From: Streptomyces fumigatiscleroticus
GTDB lineage: Bacteria; Actinomycetota; Actinomycetes; Streptomycetales; Streptomycetaceae
NCBI RefSeq assembly: GCF_014647975.1
Contig: NZ_BMQF01000016.1
Span: forward strand, 1-64,000
Reading direction: 5' to 3'
Length of the DNA stretch: 64,000 bases
The notes beneath the pieces were generated by a model. The model worked only from the letters and a program-made list of their open reading frames with translations, searched no databases and was not told the DNA's origin. This document shows positions 34,756-43,158 of the stretch, one piece after another (positions within the stretch are counted from its first letter, which is position 1; each line of letters opens with the position of its first letter). The translations under genes and the position numbers were made by a program.

Positions 34756-34977
34756 ATGACAGATGTTGTGGACTCGGACGAGCTGCTGCGGCGGATGCAA
34801 CGGGCCAGGGCCTGCGCGGCACAGGAGGAGCGCACATGGCGGGCGCGGAGGAACGAGCTGGACACCACCGACCCCGAGGCGGCCCGTGACGCCGCCGTAC
34901 GCTCGACGGCCTACGAGGTGGTCCTGCGGGTGCTGGACGAGGTGCTCACCCCGGGGAAGCACACCCAGGAGGGCTGA
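34756..34977 (+). CDS. Small charged helical protein
   Basis: 73 residues, rich in Arg, Glu and Ala, predicted almost wholly helical (DELLRRMQRARACAAQEERT ... DAAVRSTAYEVVLRVLDEVL). No family recognised. A GGGTAC at 34741-34746 lies only 9 bases before the ATG, so if it is a -10 element the message would be nearly leaderless; the -35 match is poor. It ends 29 bases before the PLP decarboxylase start, so the two may be co-transcribed. Confidence 0.6.
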   Translation: MTDVVDSDELLRRMQRARACAAQEERTWRARRNELDTTDPEAARDAAVRSTAYEVVLRVLDEVLTPGKHTQEG

Positions 34978-35006
34978 TCCGCCCGGTGCCGGGAACCCGC
35001 GGGTCC

Positions 35007-36485
35007 ATGGCAGCCGATCACACGAGCGCACCCGTTCTGGAAGCCCTGGCCGACCACCGCCGCGAGGGACGGCTGTCCTTCACGCCGCCCGGACACAAGC
35101 AGGCCCGGGGAGCCGACCCGGCGGTGCGCGAGGTGCTGGGCGACGCCGTCTTCCTCGGTGACGTCCTGGCGTCCGGCGGTCTCGACGACCGGCTGACCCG
35201 GGGCCGGGTGGTGCAGCGCGCCCAGGAGCTGATGGCCGACGCCGTCCACGCCGAGCACACGTTCTTCTCCACGTGCGGCAGCTCCCTGTCGGTGAAGGCG
35301 GCGATGCTGGCCGTCGCGGGCCCGCACCAGAAGCTGCTGATCGGCCGGGACGCCCACAAGTCCGTGGTGTCGGGTCTGATCCTGTCCGGCATCGAGCCGG
35401 TGTGGGTGGAGCCGCGGTGGGACGCCGAGCGGCACATCGCCCATCCCCCGTCGGCGACGGATTTCGAGCAGGCGTTCGCCGCGCATCCCGATGCCAAGGG
35501 CGCCCTGATCACCAGTCCGACGCCGTACGGCGCCTGCGCGGATCTGCGGGCCGTGGCCGAGGTCTGCCACCGGCGCTCGCTGCCGCTGATCGTGGACGAG
35601 GCATGGGGCGCGCATCTGCCCTTCCACCCCGCGCTGCCGTCCTGGGCGATGGACGCCGGCGCCGACATCTGTGTGACCAGCATCCACAAGATGGGCAGCG
35701 GCCTGGAGCAGGGCTCCGTCTTCCATCTCCGGGGCGACCTGGTCGAGCCGAAGCTGCTCGGTATGCGCGCCGACCTGCTGGGCACCACCAGCCCCTCGGT
35801 GCTGATCCTGGCCGGGCTGGACGGCTGGCGCCGGCAGATGGCCCTGCGGGGCGAGGAGATCATGGGCGGGGCGCTGGAGCTCGCGGCCGAGACCCGCGCG
35901 GCCGTCGAGGACATCGACGGCATGCGTGTGGACGGCCGCGGCGACTACTGCGGCCCGGGGCTCGCCCACGACTTCGACCCGCTGCCCGGGGTCGTCGACC
36001 TGGCCGGGCTCGGCATCACGGGCTTCCAGGCGGCGGACTGGCTGCGCGAGCACCGCAAGGTGGACGCGCATCTGAACGACCACCGCCGGATCGGCATGCA
36101 GATCACCCACGGCGACGACCGCCGGACCACGGGCGAGCTGCTGGCCGCGCTCAAGGACCTGGCCCGGGCCGCCCCCGGGCTGCCCCCGGCCCCGCGGGTG
36201 GAGGTACCGCCGCCCGCCGGGCTCCGGATGGCACAGGCCCGGCTGCCGAGGGACGCCTTCTTCGGTCCCACCGAGGACGTGCCGGTGAGCCGGGCGGCCG
36301 GGCGGATCGCGGCGGAGATGATCACGCCGTACCCGCCCGGGATCCCGGCCGTGCTGCCCGGCGAGCGGCTGACCGAACCCGTGCTGCGCTATCTCACCAC
36401 CGGTCTGGCCGCCGGTATGCACCTGCCGGATCCCAGCGACCCGGAGCTGGGGACGGTCCGGGTGATGGCCCGCGACGCCGAGTGA
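35007..36485 (+). CDS. PLP-dependent Orn/Lys/Arg decarboxylase family enzyme
   Basis: 492 residues, fold type I. LSFTPPGHKQARG near the N-terminus, FFSTCGSSLSVKAAM, GRDAHKSVVSGLILSG, the cofactor aspartate in LIVDEAWGAHLPFHP and the Schiff-base lysine in TSIHKMGSGLEQGS are intact. It should decarboxylate a basic amino acid to a polyamine precursor. It lacks the N-terminal wing/receiver domain of E. coli CadA/AdiA, as is normal for the shorter actinobacterial and Bacillus SpeA type. Start uncertain: ATG 35007, or GTG 34986 with a distant GGAGG. Confidence 0.85.
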   Translation: MAADHTSAPVLEALADHRREGRLSFTPPGHKQARGADPAVREVLGDAVFLGDVLASGGLDDRLTRGRVVQRAQELMADAVHAEHTFFSTCGSSLSVKAAMLAVAGPHQKLLIGRDAHKSVVSGLILSGIEPVWVEPRWDAERHIAHPPSATDFEQAFAAHPDAKGALITSPTPYGACADLRAVAEVCHRRSLPLIVDEAWGAHLPFHPALPSWAMDAGADICVTSIHKMGSGLEQGSVFHLRGDLVEPKLLGMRADLLGTTSPSVLILAGLDGWRRQMALRGEEIMGGALELAAETRAAVEDIDGMRVDGRGDYCGPGLAHDFDPLPGVVDLAGLGITGFQAADWLREHRKVDAHLNDHRRIGMQITHGDDRRTTGELLAALKDLARAAPGLPPAPRVEVPPPAGLRMAQARLPRDAFFGPTEDVPVSRAAGRIAAEMITPYPPGIPAVLPGERLTEPVLRYLTTGLAAGMHLPDPSDPELGTVRVMARDAE

Positions 36486-36771
36486 GACGGCTCACGTGGC
36501 CCGCCTCCGATTTCCGGAAGTCTTCAAAGATGGTTTACCGTTCATCCATACGTGGCGACGGAGTCGACCGATTCGTCCTCCGTGGTCACCGCTTACGGCC
36601 CTGGCTGGCTTCCCCCGTCCAGCCAGGGCTTTTTCATGTCTCCGTGACACGGCCGGAAACGGGCCCCCGTACCGGCCGTCTTCTCCGCCGAGGTGCTCGG
36701 TGCACCGGCAGCGGATGGAATAAGCGTAGGGAAAGCACCGGAACCGGACCCTCGGCGAGGAGCCCCGCGTC
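36486..36771 (+). other. Intergenic region with AT-richer segment, possible small RNA
   Basis: No convincing protein gene. 36510-36560 is notably AT-rich for this genome and contains GGAAG, a 19-base spacer and GTT, resembling a SigR-type (GGAAT-N18/19-GTT) promoter. It is followed by an intrinsic terminator at 36598-36634, so a short transcript of roughly 80 bases could be made here. The part after 36640 should contain the promoter of the CRP-like gene. Confidence 0.3.
36598..36634 (+). terminator. Intrinsic terminator with T-run
   Basis: Perfect 11-bp stem GCCCTGGCTGG / CCAGCCAGGGC, 10-base loop, followed by TTTTT. It is 113 bases beyond the decarboxylase stop. It either ends that transcript or a short RNA starting near 36550. 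Confidence 0.85.
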
Positions 36772-37227
36772 ATGACCAAAGCGATCAAGTTGCTGACCGC
36801 CCTGCCACCACCCCAGCGCCGGCGTCTGATGACACTCGCCCGGGAGGTCGCCTTCCCCGAGGATGCGCAGATCTTCGAGGCGGGAGGCGCGGCCGACCGC
36901 TTCTGGGTCATCCGCTCCGGAGCCGTCACCCTCAACCAGCCCGTCTCCTCCGCCCAGCACGTGACGGTGGCCGGCCTCGGCGCGGGCGACCTGCTCGGCT
37001 GGTCCTGGCTGTTCCCGCCGCACCGGTGGGACTTCGGCGCACAGGCCTTCAGCCCGGTGCGCGCCTACGAGTTCGACGCGGCCTCCGTGCTGGTGCTGTG
37101 CGAGGAGGATCCGCAGCTCGGGCTCGCGCTGGTGCGGTCCGTCGCCGAGATCCTCGCCCACCGGCTGGAGATGACCCGGGGACAGCTGATGGACCAGTAC
37201 GCGCTGCACCGGCGCGGGTCGCTGTAG
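36772..37227 (+). CDS. Cyclic-nucleotide-binding-domain protein without DNA-binding domain
   Basis: 151 residues. A single CRP/FNR-type beta-roll (EDAQIFEAGGAADRFWVIRSGAVTL, VAGLGAGDLLGWSWLFPPHRW) followed by a C-terminal helix and only ~25 further residues, too short for the HTH domain of CRP. It is probably a small-molecule or redox sensor acting through protein contacts. ATG 36772 follows GAGGAG. Convergent with the MFS gene with a 4-base gap. Confidence 0.82.
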   Translation: MTKAIKLLTALPPPQRRRLMTLAREVAFPEDAQIFEAGGAADRFWVIRSGAVTLNQPVSSAQHVTVAGLGAGDLLGWSWLFPPHRWDFGAQAFSPVRAYEFDAASVLVLCEEDPQLGLALVRSVAEILAHRLEMTRGQLMDQYALHRRGSL

Positions 37228-37231
37228 GACC

Positions 37232-38530
37232 TCAGATCCGGTAGCGGCGCAGCGCCGGCACCGCGGCGGCCAGCGCCAGCATCACGGCGACGACGAGAAG
37301 CCCGCCGCCCGCGACGGCCGTGCGCGCGCCGAAGGCGGAACCCGCGGTGCCGTGCAGCACGTCGGCCAGGCGCGGGCCGCCCGCGACGACGACCGTGAAG
37401 ACGCCCTGCATACGGCCGCGCATCTCGTCGGTCGCGGCGGAGAGCAGGATCGCCCCGCGGAAGACCATCGAGACCATGTCGGCGACGCCGGCGACGGCCA
37501 GGAACACCACCGCGAGCCACAGGTTGCCGCTCAGTCCGAAGCCCGCGACGGCCGCGCCCCAGGCGACGACCGCGCCGATCACCATCCAGCCGTGCCGGCG
37601 GGCCCGGGAGAACGTCCCGGAGAACAGTCCGCCGGCCACCGCGCCGATGGGGATCGCCGCGTACAGCAGGCCGAGCGCCAGGCCCTCGCCCCACGGGGCG
37701 AAGGTCTGGGCGGCGAGCTCCGGGAACAGGGCACGGGGCATGCCGAGCACCATGGCGACGATGTCGGCGAGGAAGGAGAGCAGCAGCACCTTGTGCCCGG
37801 AGATGTAGCGGAACCCGGCCACGATCTCCCGCACGCCCGCGCGCCGCGCCGCCGTGCCCGCCAGGGGCGGCAGCGCGGGCAGCCGGTAGACCGCCCATAC
37901 GGTGACGCACAGGGCCAGGGCGTCGATGAGATACAGCTCGGGCAGCCCGATGACGGGTATCAGGGCTCCGGCGAGCAGCGGGCCGACGACCTGGCCGGTC
38001 TGCATGACGGTCGAGCCCAGGGCGTTGGCGGCGGGCAGCTCGGACTCGGGGACGAGACGGGCGATCGAGGCGTTGCGGGCCGGGGCGTTCAGCCCCCAGA
38101 AGGCCTGCTGCACCGCGAGCAGCAGCATCAGCGCGGCCACGGACTCCAGACCGGTGACGGCCTGGACCCAGAACAGCAGCGAGGTGACGGCGATGCCGAC
38201 GTTGGTGATCAGCAGCAGCTTGCGGCGGTCCATGGTGTCGGCGACCGCGCCGCCCCACAGCGCGAACACGATCAGCGGCAGCAGACCGGCCAGGCTGGCG
38301 GAGCCGACCCAGGCCGAGGAGCCGGTGATGTCGTAGATCTGCTTGGGCACGGCTACGGCGGTCAGCTGGCTGCCGACGGCCGTGACGATGGTGGAGGACC
38401 ACAGCCGGCGGTAGGCCGGGCGGCGCAGCGGGCGGGTGTCCATCGCCCAGCGGCGCCAGCCGCGCCGGGCGGGTCCGTCCGCGTCCGAAGGGGTCGTCTC
38501 GGGTTCGGTGCTGCTCTCGCTGGTGTCCAC
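37232..38530 (-). CDS. MFS transporter, EntS/MFS_3 type
   Basis: 432 residues with about 12 membrane helices after a ~28-residue acidic N-terminus. The loop 2-3 signature GGAVADTMDRRKLLLITN is present, as is ALNAPARNASIARLVPESEL-type sequence (here GLNAPARNASIARLVPESEL) typical of the EntS/tetracycline-efflux-like branch. Probably a proton-driven exporter. GTG 38530 has AGGAATGTC upstream. It ends 4 bases from the convergent CRP-like gene. Confidence 0.88.
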   Translation of the reverse strand: MDTSESSTEPETTPSDADGPARRGWRRWAMDTRPLRRPAYRRLWSSTIVTAVGSQLTAVAVPKQIYDITGSSAWVGSASLAGLLPLIVFALWGGAVADTMDRRKLLLITNVGIAVTSLLFWVQAVTGLESVAALMLLLAVQQAFWGLNAPARNASIARLVPESELPAANALGSTVMQTGQVVGPLLAGALIPVIGLPELYLIDALALCVTVWAVYRLPALPPLAGTAARRAGVREIVAGFRYISGHKVLLLSFLADIVAMVLGMPRALFPELAAQTFAPWGEGLALGLLYAAIPIGAVAGGLFSGTFSRARRHGWMVIGAVVAWGAAVAGFGLSGNLWLAVVFLAVAGVADMVSMVFRGAILLSAATDEMRGRMQGVFTVVVAGGPRLADVLHGTAGSAFGARTAVAGGGLLVVAVMLALAAAVPALRRYRI

Positions 38531-38621
38531 GACATTCCTGGTTGGTCGTTACATCTTTCCGTCCGGACCTCATCATCGCAGCACCGCCCGGAGACCGGAG
38601 CCGCCTGCCGGACGGCGCGCC

Positions 38622-39236
38622 TCAGCCTCCGGCGATCAGCGAGACACCCAGGGTGACCATGGTGACGGCGACCAGGCCGTCCAGCACCCGCCAGGCCACG
38701 GGCCTGGCCAGGAAACGGCCGAGGAACCGGGCGCCGAAGCCGAGCGCGGCGAACCAGCACAGGCTGGCGAGCGCCGCGCCCAGACCGAAGGTCCAGCGCA
38801 GCGGTCCCCGGTCGGCGGCGACGGAACCCAGCAGGAAGACGGTGTCGAGGTAGACGTGCGGGTTGAGCCAGGTCAACGCCAGACAGGTGAGCACCGCCCG
38901 GCGCCGCGAGCCCGCGGCCTCCCCCTCCGTGACCAGGGCTCCGCCCGGCCGCACCACCCGCCGGGCGGCGAGGGCCCCGTAGCAGACCAGGAACGCGCCG
39001 CCGGCCCAGGACACCGCCGTCAGCGCGTCCGGCCAGGCGACCACCAGCGCGCCGACCCCGCCGACACCCAGGGTGATGAGCACGACGTCGGACAGGGCGC
39101 AGATGCCGACGACGGCGAGGACGGCGTCACGGCGGACGCCCTGGCGCAGGACGAAGGCGTTCTGGGCGCCGATGGCGACGATGAGCGACAGGCCGGTGCC
39201 GAATCCCGCGGCCGCGGCGGTGAGAGCGTGCTGCAT
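38622..39236 (-). CDS. LysE/ArgO-type amino acid exporter
   Basis: 204 residues, five to six membrane helices. The family signature GLSLIVAIGAQNAFVLRQG near the N-terminus and LALTWLNPHVYLDTVFLLGS are both present; this is the ArgO/LysE branch that exports arginine or lysine. ATG 39236 chosen over an in-frame start nine codons earlier. Divergent from an ArgP/LysG-type LysR regulator, the classical arrangement in which the regulator switches on export when basic amino acids build up. Confidence 0.9.
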   Translation of the reverse strand: MQHALTAAAAGFGTGLSLIVAIGAQNAFVLRQGVRRDAVLAVVGICALSDVVLITLGVGGVGALVVAWPDALTAVSWAGGAFLVCYGALAARRVVRPGGALVTEGEAAGSRRRAVLTCLALTWLNPHVYLDTVFLLGSVAADRGPLRWTFGLGAALASLCWFAALGFGARFLGRFLARPVAWRVLDGLVAVTMVTLGVSLIAGG

Positions 39237-39303
39237 ACCGCTGAACGCTAAGCAACCGATCACCGCACGTACAGCTAAAGATTCTTACGTATCCTTAGCC
39301 ACC
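39237..39303. promoter_or_regulatory. Divergent control region of exporter and LysR-type regulator
   Basis: 67 bases, much more AT-rich than its flanks. GCTAAG near the exporter start and CTTAGC near the regulator start form an inverted pair about 40 bases apart. This is the expected site for the LysR-type regulator and for both promoters. Confidence 0.55.
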
Positions 39304-40203
39304 GTGAATCAGGATCTCCCCCTGGACCAGGTGCGCACGCTGCTCGCCGTGGTGGACGAGGGCACCTTCGAGGCGGCCGCCGCCGCGCTGCACGTGACGC
39401 CGTCGGCGGTCAGCCAGCGGGTGAAGGCACTGGAGCAGCGCACCGGCCGGGTACTGCTGCTGCGCACCAAGCCGGTCCGGCCCACGGAGTCGGGCGAGGT
39501 ACTGGTCAGGCTCGCCCGCCAGACGGCGCGGCTGGCCCGAGACGCCTACGCCGAACTCGGGCTGAGCGGCGCCGGGGAGCCGACCCGGGTGTCGGTGGCC
39601 GTCAACGCGGACTCCCTGGCGACCTGGTTCCTCGGCGCCCTGACCCGCGTGCCGGACGAGGCGCGGCTCCGGTTCGAGCTGCACCGCGAGGACGAGGACC
39701 ACACGGCGGCGCTGCTGCGGCAGGGGCTGGTGATGGCGGCGGTGACCTCGTCGCCGGATCCCGTGCCGGGCTGCTCCGTGCGGGCGCTGGGCCGTATGCG
39801 GTATCTCCCCTGCGCCAGCCCGGAGTTCATCGACCGGTATCTGGACGGGCCCCTGCACGATGTACTCACCCGGGCGCCGGTCATGGCCTTCGACCGGCGG
39901 GACGACTTCCAGGACGGCTTCGTCCGCGGTCTCCTGGGCGGGCGGGGCGCGGCGAGTTCCGCACGGCACTACGTGCCGACGTCGGAGGGGTTCGCCGAGG
40001 GCGTCGCCGCCGGGATGGGCTGGGGCATGGTGCCCGAGGCGCAGGCGGACCCCCTGCTGCGCACCGGCCGGCTGCGGCTGCTCGCCCCGGACCGGCCGGT
40101 CGACGTCCCGCTGTACTGGCAGCAGTGGAAGCTGGACTCGCCCGCGCTGGCGACGGTGGCGGACGCGGTGCTGACGGCCGCCGCCGGGGCGTTGCGTCGG
40201 TGA
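39304..40203 (+). CDS. LysR-family regulator, ArgP/LysG type
   Basis: 299 residues. N-terminal HTH (DQVRTLLAVVDEGTFEAAAA, TPSAVSQRVKALEQRTGRVL) and a periplasmic-binding-like effector domain. The sequence is of the ArgP/IciA branch (VKALEQRTGRVLLLRTKPVRPTESG type wing), which senses lysine or arginine. GTG 39304 is the family-typical start. Divergent from the LysE-type exporter, its probable target. Confidence 0.9.
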   Translation: MNQDLPLDQVRTLLAVVDEGTFEAAAAALHVTPSAVSQRVKALEQRTGRVLLLRTKPVRPTESGEVLVRLARQTARLARDAYAELGLSGAGEPTRVSVAVNADSLATWFLGALTRVPDEARLRFELHREDEDHTAALLRQGLVMAAVTSSPDPVPGCSVRALGRMRYLPCASPEFIDRYLDGPLHDVLTRAPVMAFDRRDDFQDGFVRGLLGGRGAASSARHYVPTSEGFAEGVAAGMGWGMVPEAQADPLLRTGRLRLLAPDRPVDVPLYWQQWKLDSPALATVADAVLTAAAGALRR

Positions 40204-40350
40204 CGGTCCGTCAGTCACCCCGGGACGGCGCAATCGTGGCCGTATTCCCCTCCCCCGGCTTCCCGTTGTTTCACTTCCGCATCGACAGGTGACCCGGGAA
40301 CGAGTAAGGCATCCAGAGGGCACATACGACTTCGATCGCAGGTGACATCG

Positions 40351-40605
40351 ATGGACAACTGGCGAGAGCACGCCGAGTGCCGCCACGAGGACCCGGAACT
40401 GTTCTTCCCGGTCGGCACCACCGGCCCGGCCCTGATGCAGACGGAGCAGGCGAAGGCGGTCTGCCGGCGCTGCCCCGCCCGGGAGCCGTGCCTGGAGTGG
40501 GCGCTCGACACGGGACAGTCCATCGGGGTCTGGGGCGGCACCAGCGAGACGGAACGGCGCGCGCTGAAGCGCCGCCGGACGGCCTCGCGCCGCCACTCGG
40601 GCTGA
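40351..40605 (+). CDS. WhiB-family iron-sulfur regulator (WblE/WhiB1-like)
   Basis: 84 residues. Four conserved cysteines C10, C38, C41 and C47 (C-x27-C-x2-C-x5-C) to hold a [4Fe-4S] cluster, the GVWGG turn and a basic C-terminal tail RRALKRRRTASRRHSG. WREHAECRHEDPELFFPVG is closest to the WblE/WhiB1 subgroup. These proteins bind the housekeeping sigma region 4 and control development or nitric oxide/oxygen responses. ATG 40351 has AGGTGA upstream. Upstream bases 40204-40350 are AT-richer and should contain its promoter. Confidence 0.92.
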   Translation: MDNWREHAECRHEDPELFFPVGTTGPALMQTEQAKAVCRRCPAREPCLEWALDTGQSIGVWGGTSETERRALKRRRTASRRHSG

Positions 40606-41309
40606 GCGGCCGGGCCGGGGCCGCCGCCGGTGTGGCGGGCGGCTCCGTCCCGGACGGGCGCGCCGAACGCGCCCGGGCCCAGCGCCCGCTCCGGCCCCGG
40701 CGCCCACAGCACCACGCCGGCCCCGCCCAGTCGGCGCCCGCGCCGACCCCCGCTGCCGATCCGCGCCCGCCCCCTCTGCCGCCCGAGCCCGACGGCCATC
40801 CGCGCCAACCCCCGCTGCCGCCCGAGCGGCCTCCACCGCACCGCGCCGACCACATCCGGCCGGACCCCCGAGCCGACCACCCGCCCGCCGCCCGGCCGGC
40901 CATACCCGACCGGGATCCGAGCCACCCACCCCCTGCCCGGCCGGCCGACCACCACCGCACCACACCGACCCCGCCTCGTCGGCGCCCCGCGTCAGATGCC
41001 CCCCGCCCGCACGGGCACACCAGCCGAACCCCACCAGCCGGCCGACCACCACCGCACCACACCGACCCCGCCTCGTCGGCGCCCCGCGTCAGACGCCCCC
41101 CGCCCGCACGGGCACACCAGCCGAACCCCACCAGCCGGCCGACCACCACCGCACCACACCGACCCCGCCTCGTCGGCGCCCCGCGCCAGACGCCCCCCGC
41201 CCGCACAGGCACACCAGCCGAACGCCACCGCCCCGCCGGACGCCGGTCGGGGGGCCGCCGTCAGGAGTCCGGCCGTTGCTCCGCCGGACCGCCGGAGGCG
41301 GGGGGCGAG
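40606..41309. other. Long non-coding stretch with tandem repeats
   Basis: 704 bases. All long reading frames here are consequences of the GC-rich, C-skewed sequence; none has a ribosome-binding site or family similarity. The + strand is extremely C-rich and G-poor. It contains a 97-bp tandem repeat at 40941-41231 and weaker related motifs upstream (CCCCCGCTGCCG and CCGACCACC variants from about 40740). Possibly a decayed gene or a repeat-driven spacer. Confidence 0.6.
40941..41231 (+). repeat. 97-bp direct tandem repeat, three copies
   Basis: Copies start at 40941, 41038 and 41135 with CCGGCCGACCACCACCGCAC. Copies 1 and 2 differ by a single base seen (AGATG versus AGACG); copy 3 has a few changes. 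The 97-base period is not a multiple of three, so it is not a coding repeat. Confidence 0.9.
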
Positions 41310-41762
41310 TCAGCCGCCGGTGCGGCGGAGTGGGCCCCAGGGGTTGCCCTGGCGGGCGACCTCCGCCCGGGCCTCCTCTATGACCGCCTGGTCGATCCAG
41401 CAGAGCGGGCGGACGTCGACGACCAGGGGTTCGTTGTCGGGGCCCCGGCCCGTCTCACGGCCCGCGAGGACCCAGGGCCGGACGCCGGGGCCCTTGTCGT
41501 GCGGCAGGTGGGCGTAGTCGTGCAGCCGGCGGGCCACCCATACGGCCACCGGCCGGTCCTCCCACCAGGCCTCGATGTCCAGGGGGTTGGCGGACAGCCC
41601 CGGCATGGCCACCCCCGTGAGCTCGTCCCGGCTGGAGACCCTGGCGAGATCGGTCGCGGGGCCGCGGGACCAGCGGACGTACAGCCCGTGCCGGCGCCGC
41701 ACCAGATCGGTGAGTTCGGCGAGTGTGCGCACGACCGGCAGGTCGTCGTCCGTGGTGCTCAT
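41310..41762 (-). CDS. DUF6098-like protein
   Basis: 150 residues. Conserved look with LYVRWSRGPATDLA, SRDELTGVAMPGLSANPL and WWEDRPVAVWVARRLHDYAHL, then a short C-terminal acidic helix. No catalytic motif recognised; the DUF6098 name is from memory of similar streptomycete proteins. ATG 41762 follows GAGGGAGGTCAGCAC. A GGTT-N15-GGGTAC site lies about 57 bases upstream, suggesting SigB-type control. Confidence 0.75.
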   Translation of the reverse strand: MSTTDDDLPVVRTLAELTDLVRRRHGLYVRWSRGPATDLARVSSRDELTGVAMPGLSANPLDIEAWWEDRPVAVWVARRLHDYAHLPHDKGPGVRPWVLAGRETGRGPDNEPLVVDVRPLCWIDQAVIEEARAEVARQGNPWGPLRRTGG

Positions 41763-41818
41763 GTGCTGACCTCCCTCGGTCGGGTCCGGACCGCTCGCGT
41801 CGCCGTCCGGCCCACGGA

Positions 41819-41843
41819 GTACCCGTAGGGCGGAAACGGAACC
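41819..41843 (-). promoter_or_regulatory. Probable SigB-family promoter of the DUF6098-like gene
   Basis: Minus strand: GGTT (-35), 15-base spacer, GGGTAC (-10). It fits GNNT-N14-16-GGGTAY and would start transcription near 41811, about 50 bases before the ATG. Confidence 0.5.
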
Positions 41844-41868
41844 GGGGCATCTGCCGCCCCGGCCGGCC

Positions 41869-42636
41869 TCAGCGGGCCAGGGACGCCGCGTCGCCCATGA
41901 CGACGACGGGGTGCCGGCCGGGGTCGAGGGAGAGCAGGAGTTCCCTCATGTGCTCCTCGGCGAGGCTGACGCAGCCCTGGGTGGGACCGCCGTGGTCGAC
42001 GTGGAGCCAGATGCCGCCGCCGCGGTCCGCGCCCAGGGGGCGGGCCGGGTCCAGGGGCGAGGTGCCGGGCTGCCGGTTGTAGTCGATGGCGATCACGTAG
42101 TCGAAGGATCCGTCGAGCGGCTCGCCCTCGAAGCCGGTGCCGGGTGCGGTGAAGGCGTCGGACCGCTCGTAGGGCAGCCGCGTCCCGGGGTCGGGGAGCA
42201 GTCCGCCGGCGTCGGTGAGGGTGTACACGCCGATGGGTGAGCGCAGGTCACCGGCGTGGTGCCGGTCGGTCCAGCCGTCGAGCGCGTTGCGCGCGGGCCA
42301 GCCGGGGCCGGCCCGCCAGCCGGCCGGGGTGCGCTCGTAGAGGACGGCCGTGGACCGCGAGGAGTTCCTGCCCTCGCCGGTCACCACGACGGCCTGCCGG
42401 GCCCGCGGCGGCACCTTGTCCCCCAGCCGGGGCCCCACCCCGGGCAGGAACTGCGCGGCGGCCGTTTCCCCGGGGCCGCCGGGCGCGGGCGTCCGCGGTG
42501 CCGCGGCGACGGACGCGGCACCCGGCGTCCGGGGGTCGGCCCCTGGACCCGGCGCCCCCGCGCCCCCGCTCCGGCACCCGACGGCCAGCAGCAGGAACAG
42601 GGCCAGCAGCGCGACAGGGGGTTGGCGTGTGCTCAT
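41869..42636 (-). CDS. L,D-transpeptidase-type lipoprotein
   Basis: 255 residues. A hydrophobic signal segment VALLALFLLLAVGC ends in a lipobox-like LAVGC, so the mature protein should be anchored by Cys21. A Pro/Ala-rich linker follows, then a YkuD-type domain: RSPIGVYTLTDA, DGSFDYVIAIDYN and the catalytic loop IWLHVDHGGPTQGCVSL with the nucleophilic Cys in the TQGCVSL motif. It acts outside the membrane, probably on peptidoglycan cross-links. ATG 42636 with AAGGTCGGTCC upstream. Confidence 0.85.
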   Translation of the reverse strand: MSTRQPPVALLALFLLLAVGCRSGGAGAPGPGADPRTPGAASVAAAPRTPAPGGPGETAAAQFLPGVGPRLGDKVPPRARQAVVVTGEGRNSSRSTAVLYERTPAGWRAGPGWPARNALDGWTDRHHAGDLRSPIGVYTLTDAGGLLPDPGTRLPYERSDAFTAPGTGFEGEPLDGSFDYVIAIDYNRQPGTSPLDPARPLGADRGGGIWLHVDHGGPTQGCVSLAEEHMRELLLSLDPGRHPVVVMGDAASLAR

Positions 42637-42785
42637 GGACCGACCTTGACCGACCGGGACGGGGAACGCGGCGGCTTTCCCGGCCTGTCCGGTCAACTGC
42701 CCTCGATCAGGTCAAGCCGGGCGGCCCGCCCGTGACCGCGGCAGTACGCTCGCGGCAGCACCGTCCCGTCCCGGAGGGCCCGATC

Positions 42786-43136
42786 GTGAGCGTTGGCGTG
42801 CGCCGTGTGTACGAACCGCCCGAGCCGGACGACGGTGTCCGCGTCCTGGTGGACCGGCTGTGGCCGCGCGGCCTGGCGAAGGAGGCGGCGCACGTGGACG
42901 AGTGGCCCAAGGCGCTGACCCCGTCGACGGAGCTGCGCCGCTGGTACCACGCGGGCGAGGGCTCCTACGACGAGTTCCGCGAGCGCTACGAGGCGGAGCT
43001 GGCCGCCCCCGAGGCGGCCGAACTCCTGGACGGTCTGCGGAAGTCGGCGCGGCGGGGGCCCGTGACGCTGCTGACGGCGTCCAAGGAGCCCGAACGCAGC
43101 CACGCCGCGGTGCTGGCCCGTCTGCTCACGGCGTGA
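42786..43136 (+). CDS. DUF488 family protein
   Basis: 116 residues. VRRVYEPPEPDDGVRVLVDR, WPRGLAKEAAHVDEWPKAL, STELRRWY and FRERYEAEL match the DUF488 (YeaO-like) consensus. VTLLTASKEPERSHAAVL is the C-terminal strand-helix. The biochemical role is not established. GTG 42786 follows GGAGGGCCCGATC. Convergent with the FAD dehydrogenase. Confidence 0.88.
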   Translation: MSVGVRRVYEPPEPDDGVRVLVDRLWPRGLAKEAAHVDEWPKALTPSTELRRWYHAGEGSYDEFRERYEAELAAPEAAELLDGLRKSARRGPVTLLTASKEPERSHAAVLARLLTA

Positions 43137-43158
43137 GCGGACGGGCCGCCCGGTACGG

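Noticed and set aside
40271..41212. Long minus-strand frames over the 97-bp repeats
   Set aside because: The repeat period is not divisible by three, the products are low-complexity Gly/Arg/Val strings, and there is no start signal.
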